Part shown: in pieces, positions 50,210 through 60,195 of the stretch
How positions within the stretch are numbered: the first letter of the stretch is position 1
Layout of the letters: each line of letters opens with the position of its first letter
From: Roseibium limicola
GTDB lineage: Bacteria; Pseudomonadota; Alphaproteobacteria; Rhizobiales; Stappiaceae
Assembly: GCF_017313085.1 (NCBI RefSeq)
Contig: NZ_JAFLNF010000001.1
Span: 186,001-250,000, forward strand
Reading direction: 5' to 3'
Length of the DNA: 64,000 nt
Translations under genes and position numbers: made by a program
The notes under the pieces: model-generated
What the model saw: only the letters and a program-made list of their open reading frames with translations
Databases searched by the model: none
What the model was told of the DNA's origin: nothing

Positions 50210-50410
50210 CGCACAACACCTCCTTCCCGGGAAGCATGACGCTAAACCTTGCCGATATTTAATCTTGAGACCACTGGAAGTGAGCGGGTGAAACACCCAG
50301 ATCATGGGAGCACGGCAAGACGTGCACATCCCCCGATGCGAGGCAGGTACGCCCCCCTCCCTGCACTCGCTCAAGAAGGCCGGTTCCCCCAGGAGCCGGC
50401 CTTTCTTTTT
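50210..50410 (+). ncRNA. Second AbcR-like small RNA candidate
   Basis: A transcript ending at the terminator 50376–50410. Its 5' end is a guess. An 'atgcac – 15 bases – acatag' arrangement at 50187–50207 mirrors the promoter layout of sRNA 1, followed by 'cacaacacctccttccc', again like sRNA 1. Further on are a small hairpin gggtg/caccc (about 50286) and a pyrimidine tract cccccctccc (about 50352). At ~200 bases it is longer than usual AbcR RNAs, so the real start may be later. Two tandem AbcR genes are known beside lsrB in rhizobia. Confidence 0.5.
50376..50410 (+). terminator. Terminator of sRNA 2
   Basis: Stem aaggccgg/ccggcctt (50376–50383 with 50396–50403) then ttcttttt. It lies before the minus-strand msrP stop, so it could also act as a shared end. 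Confidence 0.8.
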
Positions 50411-50449
50411 AGCTCTTAAATCACCAGACAGATTTGCTGCGCTTCCACC

Positions 50450-51430
50450 TCAACGGTACAGGCTCATGTCCGTCTTCCATTCAGGATAAAGCGCCGTCAC
50501 CTGTTCTGCGTAGCCATTGAACATCAGCGTGTCGCGACGCTCGCTGGTACCCAACAGACGTTCAGAGGCCTGGCTCCAGCGCGGATGCGGAACGCCTGGG
50601 TTCACATTGGCCCAGAAGCCATATTCGGACGCCTGAATAGCCTCCCACATGCCCACAGGCTGCTCCTCGACAAAGGAGAGCCTGACGATCGACTTGATGG
50701 ACTTGAAGCCGTACTTCCAAGGCAGAGCAAGCCGCAGCGGCGCGCCATACTGCTTTTGCAATGGCTTGCCGTAGATCCCAGTGGCCATGAAGGCCAACTC
50801 ATTGGTCGCCTCTGCCAGTGTCAGACCTTCCACATAGGGCCACGGATACCAGCCCTGGGTTTGCCCCGGCGCCATCTCCGGGTCCATGAAGGTTTCAAAG
50901 CGCAGATACTTCGCACTCGCCTTCGGGGACGCCATTTTCACCAATTCCGCCAGCGGAAAGCCGGACCATGGCACAGCCATCGACCAGGCCTCGACGCAGC
51001 GATGACGATACAGCCGCTCTTCCAGCGGCATCTTTTTCAACAGATCATCCATGTCCAGCGTCATTGGATTGTCCGCCAAACCATCAATGGTAACCGTCCA
51101 GGGGCGCGTCTCCAGCGCCTGCGCAGCGCGGTAGATTTCCTTGTGCGTCCCGAACTCATAAAAATTATTGTACTGGGACGTAATGCCTTCCGGCGTGATC
51201 TCACGGTCCAGGGTAAAGCCCTCATTACGTGGCACCGGATACAGTCCTGCGCTCGGGTCTTCCGCGGCCAGCCCACGCCTTGGTGTAAAGCCAATGCCTG
51301 CTCCGAAGGCCCCCACTCCCAACAGCCCTGCCGCGGCGCCCTTCATGAACGAACGGCGGTTGTGGAAGACATGTTCCGGGGTCGCTTCGCTTTCAGGAAT
51401 TTGCCACGACGGCTTTTGGATCACATTCAT
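50450..51430 (-). CDS. msrP: Protein-methionine-sulfoxide reductase catalytic subunit MsrP
   Basis: A 326-residue periplasmic molybdoenzyme (formerly YedY). The Tat signal 'NRRSFMKGAAAGLLGVGAFGAG' lies at ~24–46. The molybdopterin cofactor is held by the Cys of 'LYRHRCVEAWSMAVPWSGFPL' near 145, and the C-terminal 'YGAPLRLALPWKYGFKSIKSI' and 'FWANVNPGVPHPRWSQASERLL' are conserved. It reduces oxidised methionines in periplasmic proteins, fed by the membrane heme subunit MsrQ. No msrQ is next to it: the downstream side is the sRNA region. ATG 51430 has 'aaggag' upstream. Confidence 0.96.
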   Translation of the reverse strand: MNVIQKPSWQIPESEATPEHVFHNRRSFMKGAAAGLLGVGAFGAGIGFTPRRGLAAEDPSAGLYPVPRNEGFTLDREITPEGITSQYNNFYEFGTHKEIYRAAQALETRPWTVTIDGLADNPMTLDMDDLLKKMPLEERLYRHRCVEAWSMAVPWSGFPLAELVKMASPKASAKYLRFETFMDPEMAPGQTQGWYPWPYVEGLTLAEATNELAFMATGIYGKPLQKQYGAPLRLALPWKYGFKSIKSIVRLSFVEEQPVGMWEAIQASEYGFWANVNPGVPHPRWSQASERLLGTSERRDTLMFNGYAEQVTALYPEWKTDMSLYR

Positions 51431-51616
51431 CGGATAGAGCTCCTTGTTCAGGGCACAGGAAAAAGCAAAGTGATTTCAACTGCAAATAACGCGCTGGTGA
51501 TCAACGTCCAGAGTGCCCCAGCATTTGGTGTCAGCCACATGCGGACACAAATCTCTCTTATCCGCGCCCCATTTTACAAGTACCTTCTGCCGAGTTGAGA
51601 TAAATGGAGCTTGAAT

Positions 51617-51943
51617 ATGCGCCCCTCGCACCAAGCAAAGGTCCTAATGGCGCTAATCCTAGGGGTCGCTGCGATCATTGCCGGTCTGTCACTGGGGCTG
51701 GAGAGTGGTCAGGCCCAGAACACCTCAAAGGCGCGCGAGCTGTGGGGCATGACCTCGGACCCACGCACTCTGCTGCCAGACCCACGCAAACAGCTGGATG
51801 CAAACAAGCAACGGCAGATCGATAGTCTCAAGACCCGTCAGCTTGAGAATCAAAACGAGCGGCTCCAGCGGCAACAGAAAATCCAGTCCGACGCCACCAC
51901 CTGCGACACGCACCAAGGCGCGTCTTGCTCACCTCAAAGATAG
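51617..51943 (+). CDS. Small secreted or anchored hypothetical protein
   Basis: A 108-residue protein. ATG 51617 is used ('tggag' seven bases upstream). One hydrophobic segment (about 8–28, 'KVLMALILGVAAIIAGLSLGL') serves as signal or anchor. The rest is a polar, Gln- and Arg-rich, helix-prone chain ('KQLDANKQRQIDSLKTRQLENQNERLQRQQK') with two late cysteines ('TCDTHQGASC'). No family recognised. Divergent from msrP. Likely a periplasmic coiled-coil protein. Confidence 0.6.
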   Translation: MRPSHQAKVLMALILGVAAIIAGLSLGLESGQAQNTSKARELWGMTSDPRTLLPDPRKQLDANKQRQIDSLKTRQLENQNERLQRQQKIQSDATTCDTHQGASCSPQR

Positions 51944-51955
51944 CTCAGTTCGTAA

Positions 51956-51984
51956 CAAAAAAAGCCGGTCCATAAGGACCGGCC
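51956..51984 (-). terminator. Intrinsic terminator, minus strand
   Basis: Stem gccggtcc/ggaccggc with loop ataa; a run of A's on the left reads as T's on the minus strand. About 115 bases past the DUF992 stop, so it likely ends that transcript and may also shield the hypothetical gene. Confidence 0.7.
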
Positions 51985-52097
51985 AAGTTGGACGGGAAAC
52001 CCGGAACACTGTTCCGAGTTTCGGTCGTATAGGAAGTCCCAACAGGGTGGCTCGACCGGCACACGACCAAACCAACCTGCCTGGGAGCCGGATCGTT

Positions 52098-52598
52098 TTA
52101 GCTTACCGGCGTCAGCGACAGCTGACTGATACCGGCTGTGAGGTTCACACCCGTCTGAGTCTCGATACTTAGCGGGTTCAGAGCGATAGACTTGTCAAAG
52201 CCGCCGATCAGCGCATTGGCCTTCAGGCCCGCACCGATGCTTGCGCCTGCGGTCACGCCGCCGTACTTGCCGGCCAGAGCACCCGTTTCCATATCAGCGG
52301 ACGGAGCAAGGACGCCCCAGACAAGGGTCGCTGAGTTTGTCGTGCCAATGTCGATGCCGAACTCATTCACGGTGCCGGTGTAGTATTCGACCGGACCGTT
52401 GACCGGCTGATAGCTGCAGCCCAGCGTGGCGCTGGAACCGATAACGAAATTGCTTTCGCCTTTAACGTCACAGGTCAGTTTGCCAACCTGAACGCCTGGA
52501 GCGCTGTCGGCAGCCATCGCCGGAACGGTGAGAGCGGAGGCTGCAGCCATGGCCGAGCCAGCCGTAAGGGTCAACGCAATCTTTGCGAAGCGGGTCAT
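52098..52598 (-). CDS. DUF992-family periplasmic protein
   Basis: A 166-residue secreted protein. ATG 52598 has 'cggag' about eight bases upstream; the frame is open further but without signals. Signal peptide about 1–28 ('MTRFAKIALTLTAGSAMAAA', cleaved near 'AMAADS'). The mature chain is a DUF992 domain: 'GVQVGKLTCDVKGESNFVIGSSATLGCSY', 'YYTGTVNEFGIDIGTTNSATLVWGVLAP', then Gly-rich strands. Two cysteines probably form a disulfide. DUF992 is common in Hyphomicrobiales, with no known role. Confidence 0.88.
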   Translation of the reverse strand: MTRFAKIALTLTAGSAMAAASALTVPAMAADSAPGVQVGKLTCDVKGESNFVIGSSATLGCSYQPVNGPVEYYTGTVNEFGIDIGTTNSATLVWGVLAPSADMETGALAGKYGGVTAGASIGAGLKANALIGGFDKSIALNPLSIETQTGVNLTAGISQLSLTPVS

Positions 52599-52778
52599 GA
52601 TGTAATCTCCGGGTTGATTGGCCGGTTTTAGAATTGCCAAAATCAAATCCGACCAGATCTGACCTCGGCTTTGACACGAGACCTGTTCGATCCGCCGTGT
52701 CGTTGGTTGGAAAACCCAAACACCGGTTTTTAGTTCCGCATTTTTTTGAGATTGGCTTTCAGCTCGATCCGCACACAA

Positions 52779-52804
52779 AAAGGGGCGGATTGCTCCGCCC
52801 CTTT
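52779..52804 (-). terminator. Intrinsic terminator of aspartate aminotransferase
   Basis: An 11-bp stem aaaggggcgga/tccgccccttt with a 4-base loop and A/T tails, 25 bases past the stop on the minus strand. Confidence 0.85.
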
Positions 52805-52829
52805 AAAACCATAGCGACTGAGGCCGCGA

Positions 52830-55326
<2,497 letters not shown>

Positions 55327-55709
55327 GGCTTTCCACTATTCCGATTGGGCGATCACCAGATCATTTTCCGATGTACAACTGTCTGCTGGAAAAGCAAAAA
55401 AGTTATGAATGCCACGCTCTCTTTTGTCCCAATTTGGAAAATTTCCACCGCAGATGCAGCCCTCCTGTCGTGCAAGCCGTTTTGCCGAAAGGTGAATTGC
55501 CAAAAAGCCAGCATTTACCTTTTAAAAACCAAGATGAAGACCGCCACATTGCGACCACAAAATGACACAGGTCCTGCCTGAAAGCGGTCTCTCAGCAGGC
55601 CAACTCCTCGCTCAATTTCCTATCTGTTCGATGCGACTTTCAAGTCCCCGTTCCCCGACCGACCCAAGGGGCGGCAGGAACTGGAGAGGCGATCAGAAAG
55701 GGAGCCACC
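55327..55709. other. Divergent gap upstream of the PAS gene
   Basis: About 380 bases with no credible gene. Open frames cross it, but they lack a ribosome site and a recognised sequence. Promoters of both flanking transcripts are expected here. Confidence 0.45.
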
Positions 55710-56033
55710 ATGAAAGAGAATTTACACGTCAGCCACACTGACACATCCCTCCGGCGCTCGCCCACATCCGGCGCGCGTCGGTTCGAGATCATTCTGGCCA
55801 GCGCCACATGTTGCGCGCTTCTCGCGCTTGCTCCTCTCACGATCTCGGTCAGTAACATGGAGACACCGCTTCTTCTCTCACTGGCTGCCGTTTTCGCGCT
55901 GATGTGCATCACAACATTTGTCCTCGCTTCAAAGGTCTTCCACGACCTGAGCCAGGCCGAAGCCAAAAGTGCCGAGATTGCCCGCAGCCGGCCGGCCCCA
56001 CTACCCGAAGAAAGCCGGGCCGGAGCCCTGTAA
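55710..56033 (+). CDS. Small two-helix membrane protein
   Basis: A 107-residue protein with 'gggag' five bases before ATG 55710. Two hydrophobic segments (about 27–46 'ILASATCCALLALAPLTISV', 53–73 'PLLLSLAAVFALMCITTFVLA') with polar ends. The tail after 75 is charged. No family recognised. The next gene's ATG overlaps its stop (TAATG), so the two form an operon. Confidence 0.65.
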   Translation: MKENLHVSHTDTSLRRSPTSGARRFEIILASATCCALLALAPLTISVSNMETPLLLSLAAVFALMCITTFVLASKVFHDLSQAEAKSAEIARSRPAPLPEESRAGAL

Positions 56034-56461
56034 TGAGCCCGCGAACCGCTGCCAGAGCAACATCCTTCGAGGATCACGCCTGGGACACTCCGCTTCCACT
56101 CCGGGAAACCGATTTCCCAGAGGAGGCGCCTGAACAACCATCAGAAGATGCTTTAAGCAACATGACAGCAGCAGCCACCTTCCCGTCTGTCCTCAATTCC
56201 CAGGACGTTGACCTGACATCCAGCGCCGAGCGATGGATGCCAAAATCAGAAAGCGGCAAGCACAAGCCCGCACGTTCCAGACAGGCAACCGCTGAAATCG
56301 CCGACGCCCGCAAGCTCGTGGCAGCGATCGCACTAGGTCTGCTGATGGCTCTGGGTCTTACGTTGGCAGCAGCTTGGGGCACCGAGCCAGAAATGAGCCG
56401 ACTCTCCTCGTCACCCGATCAACTGACCCCGGCTGCGATAACAGCGCATCTCAACGGCTAA
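56033..56461 (+). CDS. Hypothetical membrane-anchored protein, coupled to the gene before
   Basis: A 142-residue protein. Its ATG shares a base with the TAA stop of the gene before. The first ~90 residues are acidic, low-complexity and rich in Pro, Ser and Glu. Then one membrane helix follows at about 92–115 ('RKLVAAIALGLLMALGLTLAAAWG') and a short tail. No family recognised. The longer open frame from 55904 has no support. Confidence 0.6.
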   Translation: MSPRTAARATSFEDHAWDTPLPLRETDFPEEAPEQPSEDALSNMTAAATFPSVLNSQDVDLTSSAERWMPKSESGKHKPARSRQATAEIADARKLVAAIALGLLMALGLTLAAAWGTEPEMSRLSSSPDQLTPAAITAHLNG

Positions 56462-56506
56462 ACGCCTCGCGGAAAATCCACACAGTGTCTTGCATCTTTC
56501 AAGCGC

Positions 56507-56848
56507 TCAGCGAAGAAAAACGCGCTGGGTGGACTTTCCCCAACCTGCAGCCCCCCTATTCGCCCGGCCACCTTGAGACACGGCCCCACCAAAACGTGCG
56601 GTGGGGCAACCGTCCTGCAGTCGTGTCCATGTGGTGATGTTCAGATTCATCTCGCAACGGGCCATGAAATCCTGACCGTTGATCCGCAGACAGATCACCT
56701 GACCCAGCCCGTAGCGCTGCCCATCAGTTCCGCGGCACGTGCAGTCAGGCCCGGCAACAGCAGGCGATTCCGCCATCAGCAATGCAGCGGCGACAAGAGA
56801 AGCACCCCTCAGGGTGACATAAGACCAGCGTGCCGAACCCCTTTTCAT
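56507..56848 (-). CDS. Secreted Cys-rich conserved hypothetical
   Basis: A 113-residue protein with a signal peptide (hydrophobic about 12–25, cleaved near 'AVAGPDC'). The mature part has a compact four-cysteine pattern, 'CTCRGTDGQRYGLGQVICLRINGQDFMARCEMNLNITTW', a conserved small module in Hyphomicrobiales without a known role. Its last ~35 residues look disordered. Convergent with the small membrane pair. The start site is weak. Confidence 0.65.
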   Translation of the reverse strand: MKRGSARWSYVTLRGASLVAAALLMAESPAVAGPDCTCRGTDGQRYGLGQVICLRINGQDFMARCEMNLNITTWTRLQDGCPTARFGGAVSQGGRANRGAAGWGKSTQRVFLR

Positions 56849-56989
56849 GAGCTATAGTGTAGGCCTTGGTCGACTTTTGTAAATGCAGCCGTAAAAACCC
56901 AAGAATTCGAAAGCATTATGATTGGGAACCGACTTCTAACCCAATCATTTCAGCAGGGCAGAACCTTGAAACCCACTCGGGAGCAGACG

Positions 56990-57412
56990 ATGGACATCAC
57001 CCTCACCCTGTCTGCGGATTCCATCCGCTTCATGATCGAGAAGATCCGTATGGCCGCATCGAGCATCGATGACAGCTATGAAGACGGCCATGAAGGTGAA
57101 GTCGAATTCGATGCAGAAACTCTGACAGGAGCGCATCATCACGAAGGGCTGGCAGAAGAAGAAAACGATGACATGTCGGACGCGGAAGCGCGCGAGCTGA
57201 TCGGGGACCTCAACGTTGATGAAGCTTCAGAGCTCATCGCAATTGTCTGGGTCGGGCGTGGCGATTACGAAGCCGAAGACTTCGCGCAAGCAGTTCTGGA
57301 TGCGCAGGAACACCGTCAGGCCAATCGCAAACACAAGACGGCCGATTACCTTCTTGGCATGCCCCTACTTGCCGACCACCTCGAAGCCGGGTTGGACAGC
57401 CTTGATCTCTAG
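56990..57412 (+). CDS. DUF3775 protein
   Basis: A 140-residue, strongly acidic cytoplasmic protein. ATG 56990 has 'gggag' upstream and fits the family start; the frame is open to 56918. 'MDITLTLSADSIRFMIEKIRMA' and 'AEARELIGDLNVDEASELIAIVWVGRGDYEAEDFAQAVLDA' are the DUF3775 blocks, joined by an acidic linker ('EGLAEEENDDMSDAEA'). Ending 'DYLLGMPLLADHLEAGLDSL'. Function unknown. Confidence 0.85.
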   Translation: MDITLTLSADSIRFMIEKIRMAASSIDDSYEDGHEGEVEFDAETLTGAHHHEGLAEEENDDMSDAEARELIGDLNVDEASELIAIVWVGRGDYEAEDFAQAVLDAQEHRQANRKHKTADYLLGMPLLADHLEAGLDSLDL

Positions 57413-57626
57413 TCCTGCGGCAACGGGTCTTTAATCTCTGGAAAACTACTTAACTTTCCATTTACCATCTTTCACCGCCCAGCCCTTCAATCCACTCTTC
57501 CCTTAATGGTCGCATCTGGGCACTGTCCTTCAGGATCGGCCTGTCATCCCGCACGGACATTGATCAGGCTTCGCCTGGATCCGCCGTGTAATCGAAAGAC
57601 GGAAGATTGAAGGAGCGGTGCTATCC

Positions 57627-57752
57627 ATGCTTCAGGATCCGGCAAGACATGACGTTCTCTCCGCACGACGCGCCTCTCCCTGGCCGATGGTCATTGCGAT
57701 CATCGGATGCATTGGGTTTCTCAGTATTCTCGTGTCCGCCTTCAACGGTTAG
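57627..57752 (+). CDS. 41-residue single-pass membrane protein candidate
   Basis: ATG 57627 is preceded by 'aggag' at 57611 (11 bases away). The product has 20 polar residues ('MLQDPARHDVLSARRASPWP') followed by one helix 'MVIAIIGCIGFLSILVSAF' and a short end. It stops 39 bases before the DUF1624 gene and probably shares its transcript. Small membrane proteins of this size are common in alphaproteobacteria and often missed. No homologue recognised by eye. Confidence 0.5.
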   Translation: MLQDPARHDVLSARRASPWPMVIAIIGCIGFLSILVSAFNG

Positions 57753-57791
57753 GACACCTCACAGCGCGCCTATCTCCAAGGGCCCACGCTG

Positions 57792-58808
57792 ATGACGCAT
57801 GTTAGCGATGGCAAGGCATTGCCCCCCCCTCACGGTGCGGACAACCGCTCCGGCAGGCTGGCGATTTTTGATGGTCTTCGCGGCTTCGCAATCCTGGCGA
57901 TGATCGTCTATCACCTGTCGTGGGATCTCTCCTGGTTTGCTTATGTCAATTGGCAGGTCTCCAGCGATGCCAGCTGGCGCGCGTTTGCCGCTTCAATCGC
58001 CGGATCGTTTCTGTTCCTCTCTGGCGTTTCCCTGTCGCTGGCCAATGACGGCGGTATTCGCTGGCACAGCTTTTGGAAACGCGAAGTCGTTCTTGTCGTG
58101 GCTGCAAGCGCCGTCTCGGCCATCACCTGGTTCACCTTCGATCAGAATTTCGTACGATTCGGGATCCTGCATTGCTTGGCCGCAGGCAGCCTTCTGGCCG
58201 TTGTCTTCACCAGATTGCCCGCGTTCGTTACCCTGGTTGCTGCTGCGCTTGCCGGGCTTCTGCCACTTCTCATCGACACGCCACAGCTCGACGGGGATCT
58301 CTGGCTTTGGACAGGTCTGGGCACACCGGATCATGGCGCTGTCGACTACGTACCTTTGAGCCCCTGGCTGGGGCTGATCCTACTCGGCATTGGCTTGACC
58401 AGACTGCTGCGCGCCACAGATCTGTGGATCAGGCTTGCCGACATAAAACTTCAAGGCATCGCAGGCCGCCTGCTGATCTTCTTGGGTCAAAAATCCCTGA
58501 TCATCTATCTCGTCCACCAGCCAATGCTTTACGGGGCGGTTTGGCTGATTGCTGCAACATTTGGAGCTCCGGACAGATCGGTCGAGAGCTTCATCGGCAG
58601 CTGCACGGCCAATTGCGCCGATCTTTATGGCGACGCGAAAACCTGCGAGGCTGCCTGTCGCTGCACTCAGACCGATCTGGCTGACGCCGGTCGCTGGCAA
58701 CCGCTTGTCCAAACACCCAATGACCCGGCCTTGCGCGGCGCCCTGAACGACGCCTACGAGATGTGCCTGCGTCAACATCCGCCTGCTCTCACGCCTCTGC
58801 CTGAATAG
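57792..58808 (+). CDS. DUF1624/HGSNAT-like multipass membrane acyltransferase
   Basis: A 338-residue inner-membrane protein with about seven helices. The opening 'RLAIFDGLRGFAILAMIVYHLSWDLSWFAYV' (near 22–52) is the DUF1624 signature related to heparan-alpha-glucosaminide acetyltransferase, and includes a conserved Arg and His. Further helices lie at 64–85, 100–118, 125–140, 145–160, 190–208 and 225–250 ('FLGQKSLIIYLVHQPML' with a second His). A C-terminal soluble stretch carries many Cys ('SCTANCADLYGDAKTCEAACRC') that could form disulfides. It may acylate an envelope sugar. ATG 57792 has a weak 'aaggg'. Confidence 0.82.
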   Translation: MTHVSDGKALPPPHGADNRSGRLAIFDGLRGFAILAMIVYHLSWDLSWFAYVNWQVSSDASWRAFAASIAGSFLFLSGVSLSLANDGGIRWHSFWKREVVLVVAASAVSAITWFTFDQNFVRFGILHCLAAGSLLAVVFTRLPAFVTLVAAALAGLLPLLIDTPQLDGDLWLWTGLGTPDHGAVDYVPLSPWLGLILLGIGLTRLLRATDLWIRLADIKLQGIAGRLLIFLGQKSLIIYLVHQPMLYGAVWLIAATFGAPDRSVESFIGSCTANCADLYGDAKTCEAACRCTQTDLADAGRWQPLVQTPNDPALRGALNDAYEMCLRQHPPALTPLPE

Positions 58809-58815
58809 ACACCAT

Positions 58816-59709
58816 TCAGGATACCGGCAATTGCTTCAGTCGGCTTTGCGCACGATCCCTCCGCGCTTCCGCGAATGCCAGAAAATCATCTGCATCGCTC
58901 CCCGCCTTGTGCTGCCCCAGCGCCCAGAGCATGGAAACAGTGTCGCAAACCACCTTGTAACGCTCGACCTCCTCAATCGGCGGCAACGGCGCCCGCACCG
59001 CGTAGGCTTGAAGAAACTGCATCTCCTCCTGCCGCGACATCTCATGTTCCAGCACGGCATAGGCGAGATCCCAGCCAGCCGGCGCCATGGCCGCATATTC
59101 AAAATCGATAAGGTAGAGGTCATCTCCACTGACCAGCACGTTGCCGGGTGACGGATCGAAGTGAGACGGCACCAGCGGGCATGTGTCCAGTTCAGCCAAC
59201 AGCGCCTCGACCTGCCCACACAAAGGGGCACTCAAAGCCTGCAACTCCTCCGCTCCCGACAAGGCTGCTGCACGCTCTCTCAAATAGGAAAAAAGATCCC
59301 GCTCAAAGGCAAAGCTCACCGAACTGGCATGAAGCGCTGCGAGCAATCCCCCCAACGCTTCGGCTGTAGCATCTCCTTGCGTCTGGATGGCAGGCAGCAG
59401 CAAGCGTCCTGTTGTAGGGTCACAATACAACGGACGCGGCGTGACACCCAGGTCTGCAGCCGCCTGCAGATTGGCGCATTCAGCGTGTCTGTCGATTATT
59501 CCGGCCGCTTCCTGCCGAGGAAGCCGCAGCACAAACTCCCCATTCTCCGAAGAAATCCAAAACACCAGATTTGTCAGTCCTGCCAAGCGCTGAGCACTTA
59601 GAAGCGGCCCAAGATGTTGGCGCAACGGCATGTCATCAGACACGACTTTCCTGCAAAAAACGAGAAGGTCGTCGGCGTCTGCACTGACAGGAGCGTCAAA
59701 ATATGCCAA
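58816..59709 (-). CDS. Choline kinase-like phosphotransferase
   Basis: A 297-residue kinase of the aminoglycoside phosphotransferase/choline kinase fold. The Brenner-type catalytic motif is 'LVPSHFDPSPGNVLV' near 185, with Asp as base and Asn as metal ligand. The second metal Asp is in 'LYLIDFEYAAMAPAGWDLAY' near 205. The N-lobe has 'GLTNLVFWISSENGEFVLRLP', with Arg in place of the usual lysine. The start is TTG 59709 with 'aaggtg' seven bases upstream; no ATG is suitable. It may phosphorylate choline, ethanolamine or thiamine; a choline sulfatase lies 0.5 kb away, divergent. Confidence 0.8.
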   Translation of the reverse strand: MAYFDAPVSADADDLLVFCRKVVSDDMPLRQHLGPLLSAQRLAGLTNLVFWISSENGEFVLRLPRQEAAGIIDRHAECANLQAAADLGVTPRPLYCDPTTGRLLLPAIQTQGDATAEALGGLLAALHASSVSFAFERDLFSYLRERAAALSGAEELQALSAPLCGQVEALLAELDTCPLVPSHFDPSPGNVLVSGDDLYLIDFEYAAMAPAGWDLAYAVLEHEMSRQEEMQFLQAYAVRAPLPPIEEVERYKVVCDTVSMLWALGQHKAGSDADDFLAFAEARRDRAQSRLKQLPVS

Positions 59710-59749
59710 TCACATTCACCTTTCTATATTCCCCTCGAGGAGAACCCAC

Positions 59750-60070
59750 ATGGACAAGCTTGCCGGGCCCCATATCATTATCACCTACTGTCGCCAATGC
59801 GGATGGCTGCTCCGTTCCGCCTGGATGGCACAAGAAGCGTTGTCCACTTTCTCAGAGGAGATCGGAGCCGTGACGCTGATCCCCGGCACCGGGGGTGTTT
59901 TCACCATCACCTGTGACGGAACACCGGTCTGGGATCGCACGATCGACGGCGGATTTCCGGAAGCCAAAGTGTTGAAGCAGCGCCTGCGTGACCTTGTCTG
60001 GCCGGAGAAGGACCTCGGCCATTCGGATGGACACAAGACCAAGGGAGACCCAGCCGGCGGCGCAACCTGA
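59750..60070 (+). CDS. SelT/SelW/SelH-family redox protein
   Basis: A 106-residue Rdx-family protein with a thioredoxin-like fold. It has 'IIITYCRQCGWLLRSAWMAQEALSTF' near 9–35, where Cys-x-x-Cys replaces Cys-x-x-Sec, then 'GAVTLIPGTGGVFTITCDGTPVWDRTIDGGFPEAKVLKQRLRD'. The family may handle thiol-disulfide exchange with glutathione. The C-terminal ~18 residues are variable. ATG 59750 has 'gaggag' upstream. Divergent from the kinase-like gene and ahead of betC. Confidence 0.88.
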   Translation: MDKLAGPHIIITYCRQCGWLLRSAWMAQEALSTFSEEIGAVTLIPGTGGVFTITCDGTPVWDRTIDGGFPEAKVLKQRLRDLVWPEKDLGHSDGHKTKGDPAGGAT

Positions 60071-60131
60071 GCTCACCCATCCTGCCCAAACAGGAAGTCG
60101 AGATGTCACTCCTTGAGATCTAAGCATTTTC

Positions 60132-60149
60132 ATTGATCGGTTGATCAAT
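60132..60149. promoter_or_regulatory. BetI-like palindromic operator before betC
   Basis: The arms attgatc and gatcaat are perfect complements around ggtt. It lies 47 bases before the betC start and resembles the symmetric A/T-rich sites of TetR-type regulators such as BetI, which controls bet genes by choline. No betI is in the window. Confidence 0.55.
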
Positions 60150-60195
60150 AATGCTGTACTGCGTGGAGACGCCTTTCCACCCGCACGGAGCTTTC

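Noticed and set aside
50585-51598. 337-residue plus-strand frame over msrP
   Set aside because: Antisense to the MsrP coding region, with no recognisable motifs.
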